From positions 2,232,001 to 2,296,000 of the forward strand of contig NZ_CP031733.1 of NCBI RefSeq assembly GCF_003086355.1: a DNA stretch of 64,000 nucleotides. The letters are read 5' to 3'. A program made the translations under genes and the position numbers. The notes below the pieces were generated by a model. That model did no database searches and was not told where the DNA came from. It saw only the letters and a list, made by a program, of their open reading frames with translations. This DNA is from Streptococcus chenjunshii. GTDB lineage: Bacteria; Bacillota; Bacilli; Lactobacillales; Streptococcaceae. Positions 29,832 through 38,400 of the stretch are shown here, piece by piece. The number at the start of each line of letters is the position of its first letter. Within the stretch, counting starts at the first letter, position 1.

Positions 29832-31166
29832 TCAGTTAAAAGCACTGCCTAAACCAGAAAAGAAACCGGAAACTGCATCTCCCACTTCATTCAATGTTTG
29901 ACTGACATCGTCAATAAACTGTTCCCCAGTATTTACAATGTCATCTTTGAAATTATCATAGCCCCAATCAAAAATCATAGAACCTGCAACACCAACAATA
30001 AAACCGGCCACAGCTCCTACAGTAGCACCTGATACCGTTCCTATACCAGGAAAGACTAAAGTCCCTATTGAAGAACCAATTGATGCGCCAACCTTAGCTG
30101 CTCCAATACCAATAGCTACATGCGCACCAGTTTTAATAGCGGCATCTCCCACTTCTTCACCGCTTGATACCTGCATGCCAAAATCAAGAGCTGCACCTAA
30201 CACTGGAGCTCCGTATCTAGCTGCACCGCTGACAAAATTACTATAGGCTGGATTGACATTTATCGGAACGGTATAGTTACCACCGCCGACTACTGCGCCT
30301 ACTGCGCCGAACTGCATATTTTGAACATTACGGGTTAACCATTCTAAAGCTTCTTGTGTAAAGGTTTCAACAGCAACATCCGTAACCTTGCTTTGAGCCA
30401 ACTCTTTCAAAAATGCTGCCCCGCCACTGATAATACCGCTCCATATTGAGCGATAAGTCTCTTCAGAAATAAGTCCCTTTTTCTTATCTTCCTCGGCCTG
30501 TTTTAAAATAGCCTTTGAATCATCATCCAGTATAGCTTTAGAATTATCATTGCTTGCACTGATAGCCGTCTGAATGGTCTGCAGCCAAGGCATGGACCGC
30601 GTGCTTACATCCGGAAAAGTCCCGCTGAAGCCCTTTAAATCACCCTGTACTTCTGATAGCCCTTGGTTAACCGCCTGTGATAAACCGTCTAAATCACTAG
30701 TATAACCAACAGACGCTCCATCATAAGCCCTCAGCTTGGCTAACTTCTCCTCGGCCTTCTGCTTATAAGCGCTGGCTACCGTCATCGCCTTCTGATACTG
30801 CTGGATCGCCGCGTTCAATAACGATTCGTTGTTGCTCAGGATAGTCTCATAACGTCTGATTTCTTCCAATAGCAGGTCTTCATCTAGGTCTTCATCCCCA
30901 ACCATACTCCTGTAGTTGGTCGGAAACTTGACCGCATCATCAGCCAGGGCTTGGGAGAGGACCTTAGCCCCTTCAACCAAGGGAATCAGGACAGCACTGG
31001 CATAATTTTTCGCACTGCTGTAGGCTTGCCCTTGCAGGTCAGAAGCACCGATAAAGGTTTCTAAGGCACTGACCAGACCCTCATAGGCCGATGTCCGGTT
31101 GGACATAGCCGCTGAGACTGTACTGGCCTGGGTGTCTGAACTCCCCAAACTCATTTTAATCCCCAT
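29832..31166 (-). CDS. LXG-domain type VII secreted toxin 2 (glycine-zipper C-terminus)
   Basis: Encodes 444 residues. Residues 1-195 form the helical LXG targeting domain and are nearly identical to those of the toxin at 33073-34539, with a 10-residue deletion after LLNAA. The sequence diverges at the end of LQTIQTAI. The C-terminal 250 residues hold a Gly/Ala-rich hydrophobic region (AIGIGAAKVGASIGSSIGTL and ATVGAVAGFIVGVAGSMIF), a glycine-zipper pattern seen in pore-forming LXG toxins such as TspA and TelE. Membrane permeabilisation is therefore likely. The ATG follows GGAGGAG; ATG 12 bases downstream is also possible. Confidence 0.85.
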   Translation of the reverse strand: MGIKMSLGSSDTQASTVSAAMSNRTSAYEGLVSALETFIGASDLQGQAYSSAKNYASAVLIPLVEGAKVLSQALADDAVKFPTNYRSMVGDEDLDEDLLLEEIRRYETILSNNESLLNAAIQQYQKAMTVASAYKQKAEEKLAKLRAYDGASVGYTSDLDGLSQAVNQGLSEVQGDLKGFSGTFPDVSTRSMPWLQTIQTAISASNDNSKAILDDDSKAILKQAEEDKKKGLISEETYRSIWSGIISGGAAFLKELAQSKVTDVAVETFTQEALEWLTRNVQNMQFGAVGAVVGGGNYTVPINVNPAYSNFVSGAARYGAPVLGAALDFGMQVSSGEEVGDAAIKTGAHVAIGIGAAKVGASIGSSIGTLVFPGIGTVSGATVGAVAGFIVGVAGSMIFDWGYDNFKDDIVNTGEQFIDDVSQTLNEVGDAVSGFFSGLGSAFN

Positions 31167-31198
31167 CTAACCGCTCCTCCTTCTTCTCCTCTTCCTGT
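30562..31198 (-). repeat. Duplicated LXG segment, copy B
   Basis: 637 bp nearly identical to 33905-34571. It covers the LXG domain and extends about 30 bp upstream into a remnant of the DUF3958 gene end, including the ribosome site. A clean 30-bp in-frame deletion distinguishes it from copy A. Both edges are sharp. Confidence 0.9.
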
Positions 31199-31201
31199 CT
31201 C

Positions 31202-31657
31202 TCAATAAGCGTAGCCTAAAAAAATAGTGATTCGCCTTGGGTCTTCCTGAGAAATGACATGGTAAAAAGGCGTATTAACTTCCTGATGGTTCACGTCCAA
31301 TGTCCACAGGAGTTTGGCATAGGCCTCTTCTGCTAAGGTGTTATAGTCATGGTCAACCACTGTCAAAATCGTATTATTCATCTCAAAGTAAGACGAAAAA
31401 GCTAATCCCCCCTGACCAATCTCTGTTTCTTGAATCGGCAGGAAAAATTCAATGTCCACCATTTCATCATAAGGAACATTGTTAAGACTGTAAAACAACG
31501 AACCTTTTGGGTGCAGACCCTGTGAAGCCACCTCGTCTAAAAAAGCTTCCGCTTCCTGCGACATCTGGCCGACAGGAAAGGTCAGCCGTTTTTTAACAAC
31601 ATTCTCAGCCGAAAAAACATCGCTGTTCGTTACGCCTTCTGCTACTGTATAAGTCAT
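31202..31657 (-). CDS. DUF5085-like protein b (LXG partner)
   Basis: Encodes 151 residues, soluble. The region FLDEVASQGLHPKGSLFYSLNNVPYDEMVDIEFFLP fits the DUF5085 pattern (G.-GP/SLFYSLN followed by IEFFLP). DUF5085 proteins accompany LXG genes in Firmicutes and may bind the toxin before export. The start overlaps the stop of the preceding gene by 4 bp (ATGA), so the two are translationally coupled and perhaps form a heteromer. The gene ends 35 bp before the LXG toxin. Confidence 0.7.
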   Translation of the reverse strand: MTYTVAEGVTNSDVFSAENVVKKRLTFPVGQMSQEAEAFLDEVASQGLHPKGSLFYSLNNVPYDEMVDIEFFLPIQETEIGQGGLAFSSYFEMNNTILTVVDHDYNTLAEEAYAKLLWTLDVNHQEVNTPFYHVISQEDPRRITIFLGYAY

Positions 31658-32121
31658 ACCTCTACCTCACTGTAAACATCCACCATTAAGTCTTCCCCCT
31701 GATAGAACAAGACGTGGTAGATAAGGATAGCTTCTAATTCTGCTTGGGAATACTGCTGAGAAAGGGTTTGGTAATAGTCCCCAAGCTCTTCCGGCCTTAT
31801 ACGGGTATAACCCTTGCTCTTTACCAAGACCGTCTCCTGAAAAAGAATCGAGCTGGTGTTCTCCTTGACCCGCTCAAAGGCATTCCCAAACGTGGTGAAG
31901 ATGAAAAGCTCCTGCCTTCGAGCTGAAGACCGTGAAAAAGGAGACGACCGGAAATAAACCGGGCCGTCTGAATAAAACCCCATATCCAAAAGATCAAAAA
32001 TGAAATTTTGGGCTGATTTAAACACTTCCTGACAAAGACTGGGGTAAGACCAGTCTTTAGGCAAGTGTGTCACATAGCCAACCTGATTGGTTAAGCATAA
32101 ACTGCGTGTCTCTAACTCCAT
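31654..32121 (-). CDS. DUF5085-like protein a (LXG partner)
   Basis: Encodes 155 residues from the ATG at 32121 (MELETRSLC). Shares the plan of its neighbour: FIFDLLDMGFYSDGPVYFRSSP followed by ELFIFTTFGNAF, corresponding to the GP.Y/FY and IEFFLP segments. The two are therefore likely distant paralogs acting together. An upstream frame start at 32136 overlaps the membrane-protein gene by a few bases. Function beyond toxin association is not visible. Confidence 0.6.
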   Translation of the reverse strand: MELETRSLCLTNQVGYVTHLPKDWSYPSLCQEVFKSAQNFIFDLLDMGFYSDGPVYFRSSPFSRSSARRQELFIFTTFGNAFERVKENTSSILFQETVLVKSKGYTRIRPEELGDYYQTLSQQYSQAELEAILIYHVLFYQGEDLMVDVYSEVEV

Positions 32122-32132
32122 AACATCCCTCC

Positions 32133-33089
32133 TCACTTCGAACGCTTAAACAGCCCAAACACTTTTCGGATAAGCTTAAAAACCTGCCAAATCGCCATAC
32201 CGATCCAGTCCACCAGGAAAACAAATCCCAGAACCCGCATCCAGGGAGCGGGATCAGTGCTTGCAAAACCAGTTAAAGCTCCTTGTGCAAACGCTAAGGT
32301 AAGGAACAAACCTATCTCAGTAAATAAGCGGTTGCCCGGTTTCCTCAGTGCTGTTAACAGAACCCGCCATAAGCTCTCCGGACTCTGAACGTAAACTTCC
32401 CGCTCAGACGGGTTCTTCCTCAGGCAATAGATGGCATAGCTGCAGTCCACAATCAAAGCCGGAAAAACGGATGTTATCAACAGGCTAATAACCAAACTAA
32501 ACACCAGCAAAATGCGCCCTGTTAACAGGGCCGGTGCCAAGATGGCCAGCCCAAAAATCCAAAGCCAGCTCTCATTATAGTTAAAACGCTCTTTAAGCGT
32601 CTGTTCCAAATCAGTTACTGGCGGCCCGGCCTGTCTTAGATGGGCCCGTCTGTAGATTAAAGCATAAATTGCCGTAGCGGCACAGAAAACCACGAGCATG
32701 GCTGCCGCGTAGAGCTGCTCAGGAAGACCCTGCAGCAGCAGCCCCTCAAGACCGTCTGAACCATCATAGTAGCCGCCGCAAAAAAGGAACAAACCGAGGG
32801 CATCTATACAAAAGATGAACAGCAGAAACTGAACAGCCGATGCCGCCAGAACCAGCAGCTGAAAGCGGTACAGCAGCTTACGGAAAAAGCCCATCACAGC
32901 CCACAGCACGCTGTGGATCAAACCAAAAGCCACCACCAGATAGGTCAGTGGAATAAAGCCAAAGGCCCCTCTGACAAGGCCGTACAGCAGTAAAAAGAAA
33001 AAGCAGTTAACCCATGTAACATAGATAAAATTCACCCGAGCCGGGCCGGATAATATTTTGAGATAATACCGTTCAGTCATTTCCGCCAT
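32133..33089 (-). CDS. Polytopic membrane protein, candidate immunity for LXG toxin 1
   Basis: Encodes 318 residues with about eight membrane segments and no recognised enzymatic motif. The start ATG at 33089 overlaps the end of the LXG gene (stop at 33073-33075), giving translational coupling; ATG 33080 is a second choice. Genes overlapping the 3' end of a toxin gene are usually its immunity gene. It is unrelated by eye to the four-gene membrane array to the left, so two immunity families would coexist here. A role in toxin export is the alternative. Confidence 0.6.
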   Translation of the reverse strand: MAEMTERYYLKILSGPARVNFIYVTWVNCFFFLLLYGLVRGAFGFIPLTYLVVAFGLIHSVLWAVMGFFRKLLYRFQLLVLAASAVQFLLFIFCIDALGLFLFCGGYYDGSDGLEGLLLQGLPEQLYAAAMLVVFCAATAIYALIYRRAHLRQAGPPVTDLEQTLKERFNYNESWLWIFGLAILAPALLTGRILLVFSLVISLLITSVFPALIVDCSYAIYCLRKNPSEREVYVQSPESLWRVLLTALRKPGNRLFTEIGLFLTLAFAQGALTGFASTDPAPWMRVLGFVFLVDWIGMAIWQVFKLIRKVFGLFKRSK

Positions 33090-34539
33090 ACACTCCTTTT
33101 ATACTTTCTTTAAACCAACCAGTGATGCTTTGTTTGCCAAAAAATTCAAAATCATAGTTTAGAACAACATTCGCAAACATACCCACGCCTGCTCCAATAA
33201 CTGTCCCCAACGGTGGGACAAAGAAGGAGCCTATCGCTGCTCCTGCGGCAGTCGCTCCGGCAGCCGACCCTAAATCAATAGACGTATCCACCGCAAAATT
33301 AGCCCAATTCTTCCCGTCATTGACACCATTGTCACTTTTGATAAAGTTCTCATTAATATTGCTTCCAATAGTCAGACCGGTACTGAGAATACCTAAGAAC
33401 TTACCGGTCTTCGTTAACTTGGTCGCCCCTTTCCAGCCTTTAAAATCCGTCAAAGGATTGATGGCTTCCTTGAAAGCCACTTTGCCTACCCGTCCGGCTT
33501 CTTTCCAGTCTAATGTGCCTGCAGCTGTTCTAGCATACGATGTTTTAGCAATATCAATCCCTGAGCTGGCTTGGAGCTCTTTCCCAGCATTGTAGACATT
33601 ACCGGTAGTTTTATTGTAAAGGAACCGTTTGCCCCATTTAATGCGCCCCATCGTATCAACAGTAATCGCTTGGCCGTTTAAAAAGGCTTTGCCGTCTCGG
33701 TATTTGACATAAGTTGCCAGAACTTTTTGAGCTTTTTTACTCCAGCCTACCGGTGCCTTGGCCATAAGAATATAATCCATGACCTCTTCTACTGTCAGAC
33801 CGCTCTCTTGAGCTATTTTCTGAACCTCTTTGTCAAAGTCCTGCTCTTGTACCTTAGACAGGTAAGCTTGGTAAGGGTGAGAGCCATTGGATTCCTGCTG
33901 GGCTATAGCCGTCTGAATGGTCTGCAGCCAAGGCATGGACCGCGTGCTTACATCCGGAAAAGTCCCGCTGAAGCCCTTTAAATCACCCTGTACTTCTGAT
34001 AGCCCTTGGTTAACCGCCTGTGATAAACCGTCTAAATCACTGGTATAACCAACAGACGCTCCATCATAAGCCCTCAGCTTGGCTAACTTCTCCTCGGCCT
34101 TCTGCTTATAAGCGCTGGCTACCGTCATCGCCTTCTGATACTGCTGGATCGTCCGCTCATCCGGGGTCTCCTGCTTCATCGCCGCGTTCAATAACGATTC
34201 GTTGTTGCTCAGGATAGTCTCATAACGTCTGATTTCTTCCAATAGCAGGTCTTCATCTAGGTCTTCATCCCCAACCATACTCCTGTAGTTGGTCGGAAAC
34301 TTGACCGCATCATCAGCCAGGGCTTGGGAGAGGACCTTAGCCCCTTCAACCAAGGGAATCAGGACAGCACTGGCATAATTTTTCGCACTGCTGTAGGCTT
34401 GCCCTTGCAGGTCAGAAGCACCGATAAAGGTTTTTAAGGCACTGACCAGACCCTCATAGGCCGATGTCCGGTTGGACATGGCCGCTGAGACTGTACTGGC
34501 CTGGGTGTCTGAACTCCCCAAACTCATTTTAATCCCCAT
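33073..34539 (-). CDS. LXG-domain type VII secreted toxin 1
   Basis: Encodes 488 residues. Residues 1-205 are the LXG domain; the rest diverges from toxin 2. The middle (about 215-330) is polar and includes YVKYRDGKAFLNGQAITVD. The C-terminal part has a Gly/Ala hydrophobic stretch (GSAAGATAAGAAIGSFFVPP and VIGAGVGMFANVVL) and ends FKESIKGVYGGND. A membrane-acting mechanism is plausible but less clear than for toxin 2. The ATG follows GGAGGAG and overlaps the DUF3958 stop by 11 bp, tying toxin and helper translation together. Confidence 0.85.
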   Translation of the reverse strand: MGIKMSLGSSDTQASTVSAAMSNRTSAYEGLVSALKTFIGASDLQGQAYSSAKNYASAVLIPLVEGAKVLSQALADDAVKFPTNYRSMVGDEDLDEDLLLEEIRRYETILSNNESLLNAAMKQETPDERTIQQYQKAMTVASAYKQKAEEKLAKLRAYDGASVGYTSDLDGLSQAVNQGLSEVQGDLKGFSGTFPDVSTRSMPWLQTIQTAIAQQESNGSHPYQAYLSKVQEQDFDKEVQKIAQESGLTVEEVMDYILMAKAPVGWSKKAQKVLATYVKYRDGKAFLNGQAITVDTMGRIKWGKRFLYNKTTGNVYNAGKELQASSGIDIAKTSYARTAAGTLDWKEAGRVGKVAFKEAINPLTDFKGWKGATKLTKTGKFLGILSTGLTIGSNINENFIKSDNGVNDGKNWANFAVDTSIDLGSAAGATAAGAAIGSFFVPPLGTVIGAGVGMFANVVLNYDFEFFGKQSITGWFKESIKGVYGGND

Positions 34540-34571
34540 CTAGCCGCTCCTCCTTCTTCTCCTCTTCCTGT
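33905..34571 (-). repeat. Duplicated LXG segment, copy A
   Basis: 667 bp nearly identical to 30562-31198 apart from a 30-bp insertion and a few substitutions. This copy is in its natural context, directly after the intact DUF3958 gene, so it is probably the donor. Confidence 0.9.
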
Positions 34572-34924
34572 GCTAACCGCTGACGCTCGTGATAAAGATT
34601 GTCCAAAGAATCATTCAGCTCTTTCTTCCCCTTTTTTAGATCTGTTTCTTGTTTCTCAAGAGCCTCATGCAAGTAACGATGAAATAAAGTCATATCACTG
34701 TGAACTTCCTGTACCCCCTGCAATGAGCTTGGCGATAGAGGAAGGAGTTCCAAATGCTGCAAAAATTGCCGCGTTTCTCCTTCAGTATTGGCCACTTGGT
34801 CAGATAAACGTGACAGACGTCTTTCTTCATGCTCTAAGTCGTCCAATTCTGCTAAAGTTTTCTTTTCCAACTGCAGATTAGCATCTATTTTTTCTTCTTT
34901 TGTCAGTTCTTTTTCTTCAGTCAT
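34529..34924 (-). CDS. DUF3958-like coiled-coil helper protein
   Basis: Encodes 131 residues, highly charged, predicted almost entirely helical with heptad-like runs (LEKKTLAELDDLEHEERRLSRL; KKGKKELNDSLDNLYHERQR). Small helical DUF3958 proteins sit upstream of LXG genes and, with DUF3130 partners, bind the LXG domain for targeting to the secretion machine. Position and shape match; the assignment rests on these. The ATG follows AAGGAG. The stop overlaps the LXG start. Confidence 0.7.
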   Translation of the reverse strand: MTEEKELTKEEKIDANLQLEKKTLAELDDLEHEERRLSRLSDQVANTEGETRQFLQHLELLPLSPSSLQGVQEVHSDMTLFHRYLHEALEKQETDLKKGKKELNDSLDNLYHERQRLAQEEEKKEERLDGD

Positions 34925-34949
34925 TTTTGCTCCTTATTAGCTTTGCGGG

Positions 34950-35384
34950 TTAATTTCCAAACAAAGAAGTATTTGGAATAGTCCCTTCTGAAGCTGTTGC
35001 CTTTTCCCATGGAGGGGCACCAATACCTTCTGTATAAGATGAAGAAAGAGAGGTTGATTTAGATGCTGTTTGACTGGGAGAAGACATCCCGTCCAAATAA
35101 ATAAAACCGGATTGTTTTTCAGCTATTTGCTGGCTCAAAGCGCTATCTAAAACATCAAATTCATTAGCCACTCCCTGAATAGTACTGACAAAGCTGCCAA
35201 TTTTACTGCCAACACTGTTAGCCAGACTGGCTTCATTCGTTATATGGCTTTTCATGCTCTCATTCCCTTGAATAACGCTGACTGTGTCCTGAACAGCAGT
35301 ACCGCCATTATTAACAGCACCGACACTGCTCATAATCCCAGTGGCACACATGCTTGGTGTCGTCTGGTTACTTTGGATAGTCAT
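34950..35384 (-). CDS. DUF3130/TIGR04197-like small type VII helper
   Basis: Encodes 144 residues. The first about 95 residues are a WXG100-like helical hairpin (ANSVGSKIGSFVSTIQGVANEFDVLDSALSQQIAE) and the rest is a Ser/Thr-rich flexible tail ending NTSLFGN. Such proteins pair with DUF3958 proteins and LXG toxins as export partners. First gene after essC (25 bp downstream). The ATG follows AAAGGAAAA. I do not see the WXG motif itself. Confidence 0.65.
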   Translation of the reverse strand: MTIQSNQTTPSMCATGIMSSVGAVNNGGTAVQDTVSVIQGNESMKSHITNEASLANSVGSKIGSFVSTIQGVANEFDVLDSALSQQIAEKQSGFIYLDGMSSPSQTASKSTSLSSSYTEGIGAPPWEKATASEGTIPNTSLFGN

Positions 35385-35409
35385 AACTTTTCCTTTCTTA
35401 CTCTATAAA

Positions 35410-38400
35410 TCATAAATGACTGATTTTTATTTTTTTATATTGTTTTCTATTATGTAAATAAATCTCATCCGCTTCAAGCCGTGCCTCTTTAGCATTATAA
35501 ACTTTATCCAAAAAGCTTTGATCATTGAGACGCATACCAAGAATAATCCACTGAAATTCTGAACGGATGGACTTCAGTAAATCATCAATCGATGTTCCAA
35601 TAAACTGATGGAAACAGCCAATAAGTAAGTACATCCCGTATTTCCAGCCAATTTTATATAGACGCATCAGCTGATCCCGTGTAATGGCACTTGCAGATAA
35701 AAAGTTATCTAAATCTGGAATAATAATAACCCATTTTTCAAAATGGTTCAACTCCTGACGCTTATCTAACTCCAGCATCAGCTGATTGCCCATATCTTGC
35801 AGTGTTTCATCATCATTGACATAGGTCGAAACATTCTCTTTGAAATTCAGAAATTCACTCTGACTGTCTAGTAACATGACTTTTAAATGCGACGATACAG
35901 CGGTAGCCTGCACTAAATGGTTTGTAATAGCCTTCAATGAATCACCATTGTCCGAAACATATAGCAGATGCTTGAAAGTTTGAATAGGGATATTTTCTGC
36001 TTCAACTGTTTCAAAGTCCAGACCAATCGAAATATTCCCCTCGTTAAGTGCTGTTTGGACACTGTCTATAGCCGTAAACTCTGCTATCGTCAGCTTCTCA
36101 GGCACCACAGGAATAGGAAGCGGACGCGGACCTAGCCAGGCGCTGTCCATCTGAGCCACTAAGTTCTGGAGATTCTCAAGCACCTCAAAATGCTCAGCTC
36201 CATAGGCCGGTAAAGCCGCCTGAAAGACCTCTGGACCGTCATAACGAACCAAACCGCGGCCCGGCAGGTCTTCCATGAGGTAGTCATGCCGCCCCATTAA
36301 GGTTTTGTTGTCGTTCTCGTCAGTCATCTTAAAAATCAGCCGGCTCTTCATATTCGCCTGCAGGGCCGGTCGGATAATCCCCGAACGGCTGGCGGTAATC
36401 ACCACATAAATCCCTAAGCTGCTGCCATCCCGAGCCACACTTTGAATCGTCCCTTCTAAATTGGGACCAATCTCGGTGTCCTCTCTCAAACTGTCATAGC
36501 CATCAATCATTAAAAAGACATAAGGCAGCCGGTCACCGCTCATCTGCCGGTACATGGTCATGTTAGCCGCACTGTAGCGGCTGAACAGCCGTTTCCTGCG
36601 GGCAATTTCTTCTCGTATCCGCCGCATAAACTTCGGTAATTTTTCCGTATCTTCCAGAGACAGACTGTCAATCACATGCGGCAAACGCCGAAGCGGCAAA
36701 AGACCGTTGGTGCCAAAGTCAAACAGGTAAAACTGGACATTTTCGGGGGTATGCTGCTGAGCTAAATCCATAATCATGGTCTGCAGCAGGGTGGATTTCC
36801 CCATACCAGGACCAGAGTAAATCACAAGATTGCCCTGCCGTTCAAAGTTGTGGCTGACAATCTCCTGGGTCTGCAGACGAGGCAAATCGACAAAGCCCAG
36901 TAAGGCAGACAGACCCTCCTTAGCCTCTTGCCAATGTTCCTTAAAGGAACCCGGCCGTAAATCCTGCGCATAAATCCGCTCTTTTAACGGCGGCAGCCAT
37001 GGTTTGGTCAGCTCACCAATGTGTTCCCTAGCCGCAACAGAACCGATTTCGGCTACCACAGCCTCCAGCTCCGTCGGCACTTCCTCGATGCTCTGGGCAC
37101 CGTCTAAACCGGATAAGTCCTGATTTAAAAGCTCATACTGCCCCAGCGCATTGATGGCATAAATGGTCTGGTCCGCAATCCCCTGTGCCGCCTTCTCCGG
37201 CTGGTAGGGCGCCCCCGACCAGGCCGACTGAAAGAGCTCATACACTTCGTTGTTGCCCACCTGCAAGTAAGCCCGGCCGGTCTGCGTAATCTCCGCCGCA
37301 TCCGGTGTCTTGAGCATCTCCGTCGAATCCTGACGGTTGGCTACCTTCAAAGCAATCTTAAAGCGGGCATTGGACCAAATCTGATCGTTGACCACCCCTG
37401 ACGGTTTCTGAGTCGCTAGGATTAAATGCACCCCCAAGGACCGCCCCAAACGGGCCGTCGACACCAAGTCATCCATGAAGTCCGACTGGTTGGCCTTCAG
37501 TTCCGCAAACTCATCACTGATGAGAAAGAGGTGAGGCAAGGGTTCCTTCGCTTCCCCCTCCTTAAAGAGCTTCTGATAGGCATTGATATGATTGACCCCG
37601 TACTGGCTGAACAGCCGCTGCCGGCGCTTCAGCTCCGCATCGATGGCAATCAAGGCCCGCCTGGACTGGGCCCCGTCCAGATTGGTAATAGTCCCTAAAA
37701 GATGCGGCAGGTCTTTAAAGAGGTTGGCCATGCCGCCGCCCTTATAGTCAATTAAGAGAAAGCCCACATCATAAGGGTGAAAACTGACCGCCAAACTTAA
37801 AATATAAGACTGAATCAGCTCCGACTTCCCGGAACCAGTGGTTCCCGCAATCAGACCGTGTGGGCCGTGCGCCTGCTCATGCAGGTCCAGAGCCACCACA
37901 TCCTCCTGCCCCCGCAGCCCTAAAGGGACCGATAAGGTCCGGTGAGGGGCATGTGAGGCCCAGCGTTTGGCAATCCCTAACTCACTGACTGTCTCCACAC
38001 CGTAAAGCTCCAAGAAGGAGACCGTCTCCGGAATAGAGGCTTTCAGGTTCTGCAGGTGATTCAGAGGCGCTAAGCGTCTGGACAAGGCTTCCTTGTCATA
38101 GCCCGCTGGGAAATGGTCCAGAGCAAACGGCACGGCACGCAGTTCCCCTTCCTCCAAGACCAGCTCCCCGCTGTTGCGGTCCTTGATGGTGACAATGGTC
38201 TGCACATTCTCCGACAGGCTGGACAGCACGTCCTCCACAAAGACCAAGGAACAGCCCAAGGCTGTTGGGTCTTCGGTGAAGAACTCCATAATCACATGGT
38301 CCATCATCAAAGACCGGTCCGTCACCAGCACCACATAGTGGGGACTGAAAACCGTCCGCTCCTTCTGCCCTTCCTGCCGCTGTCCCTGACGGACCTTTAA

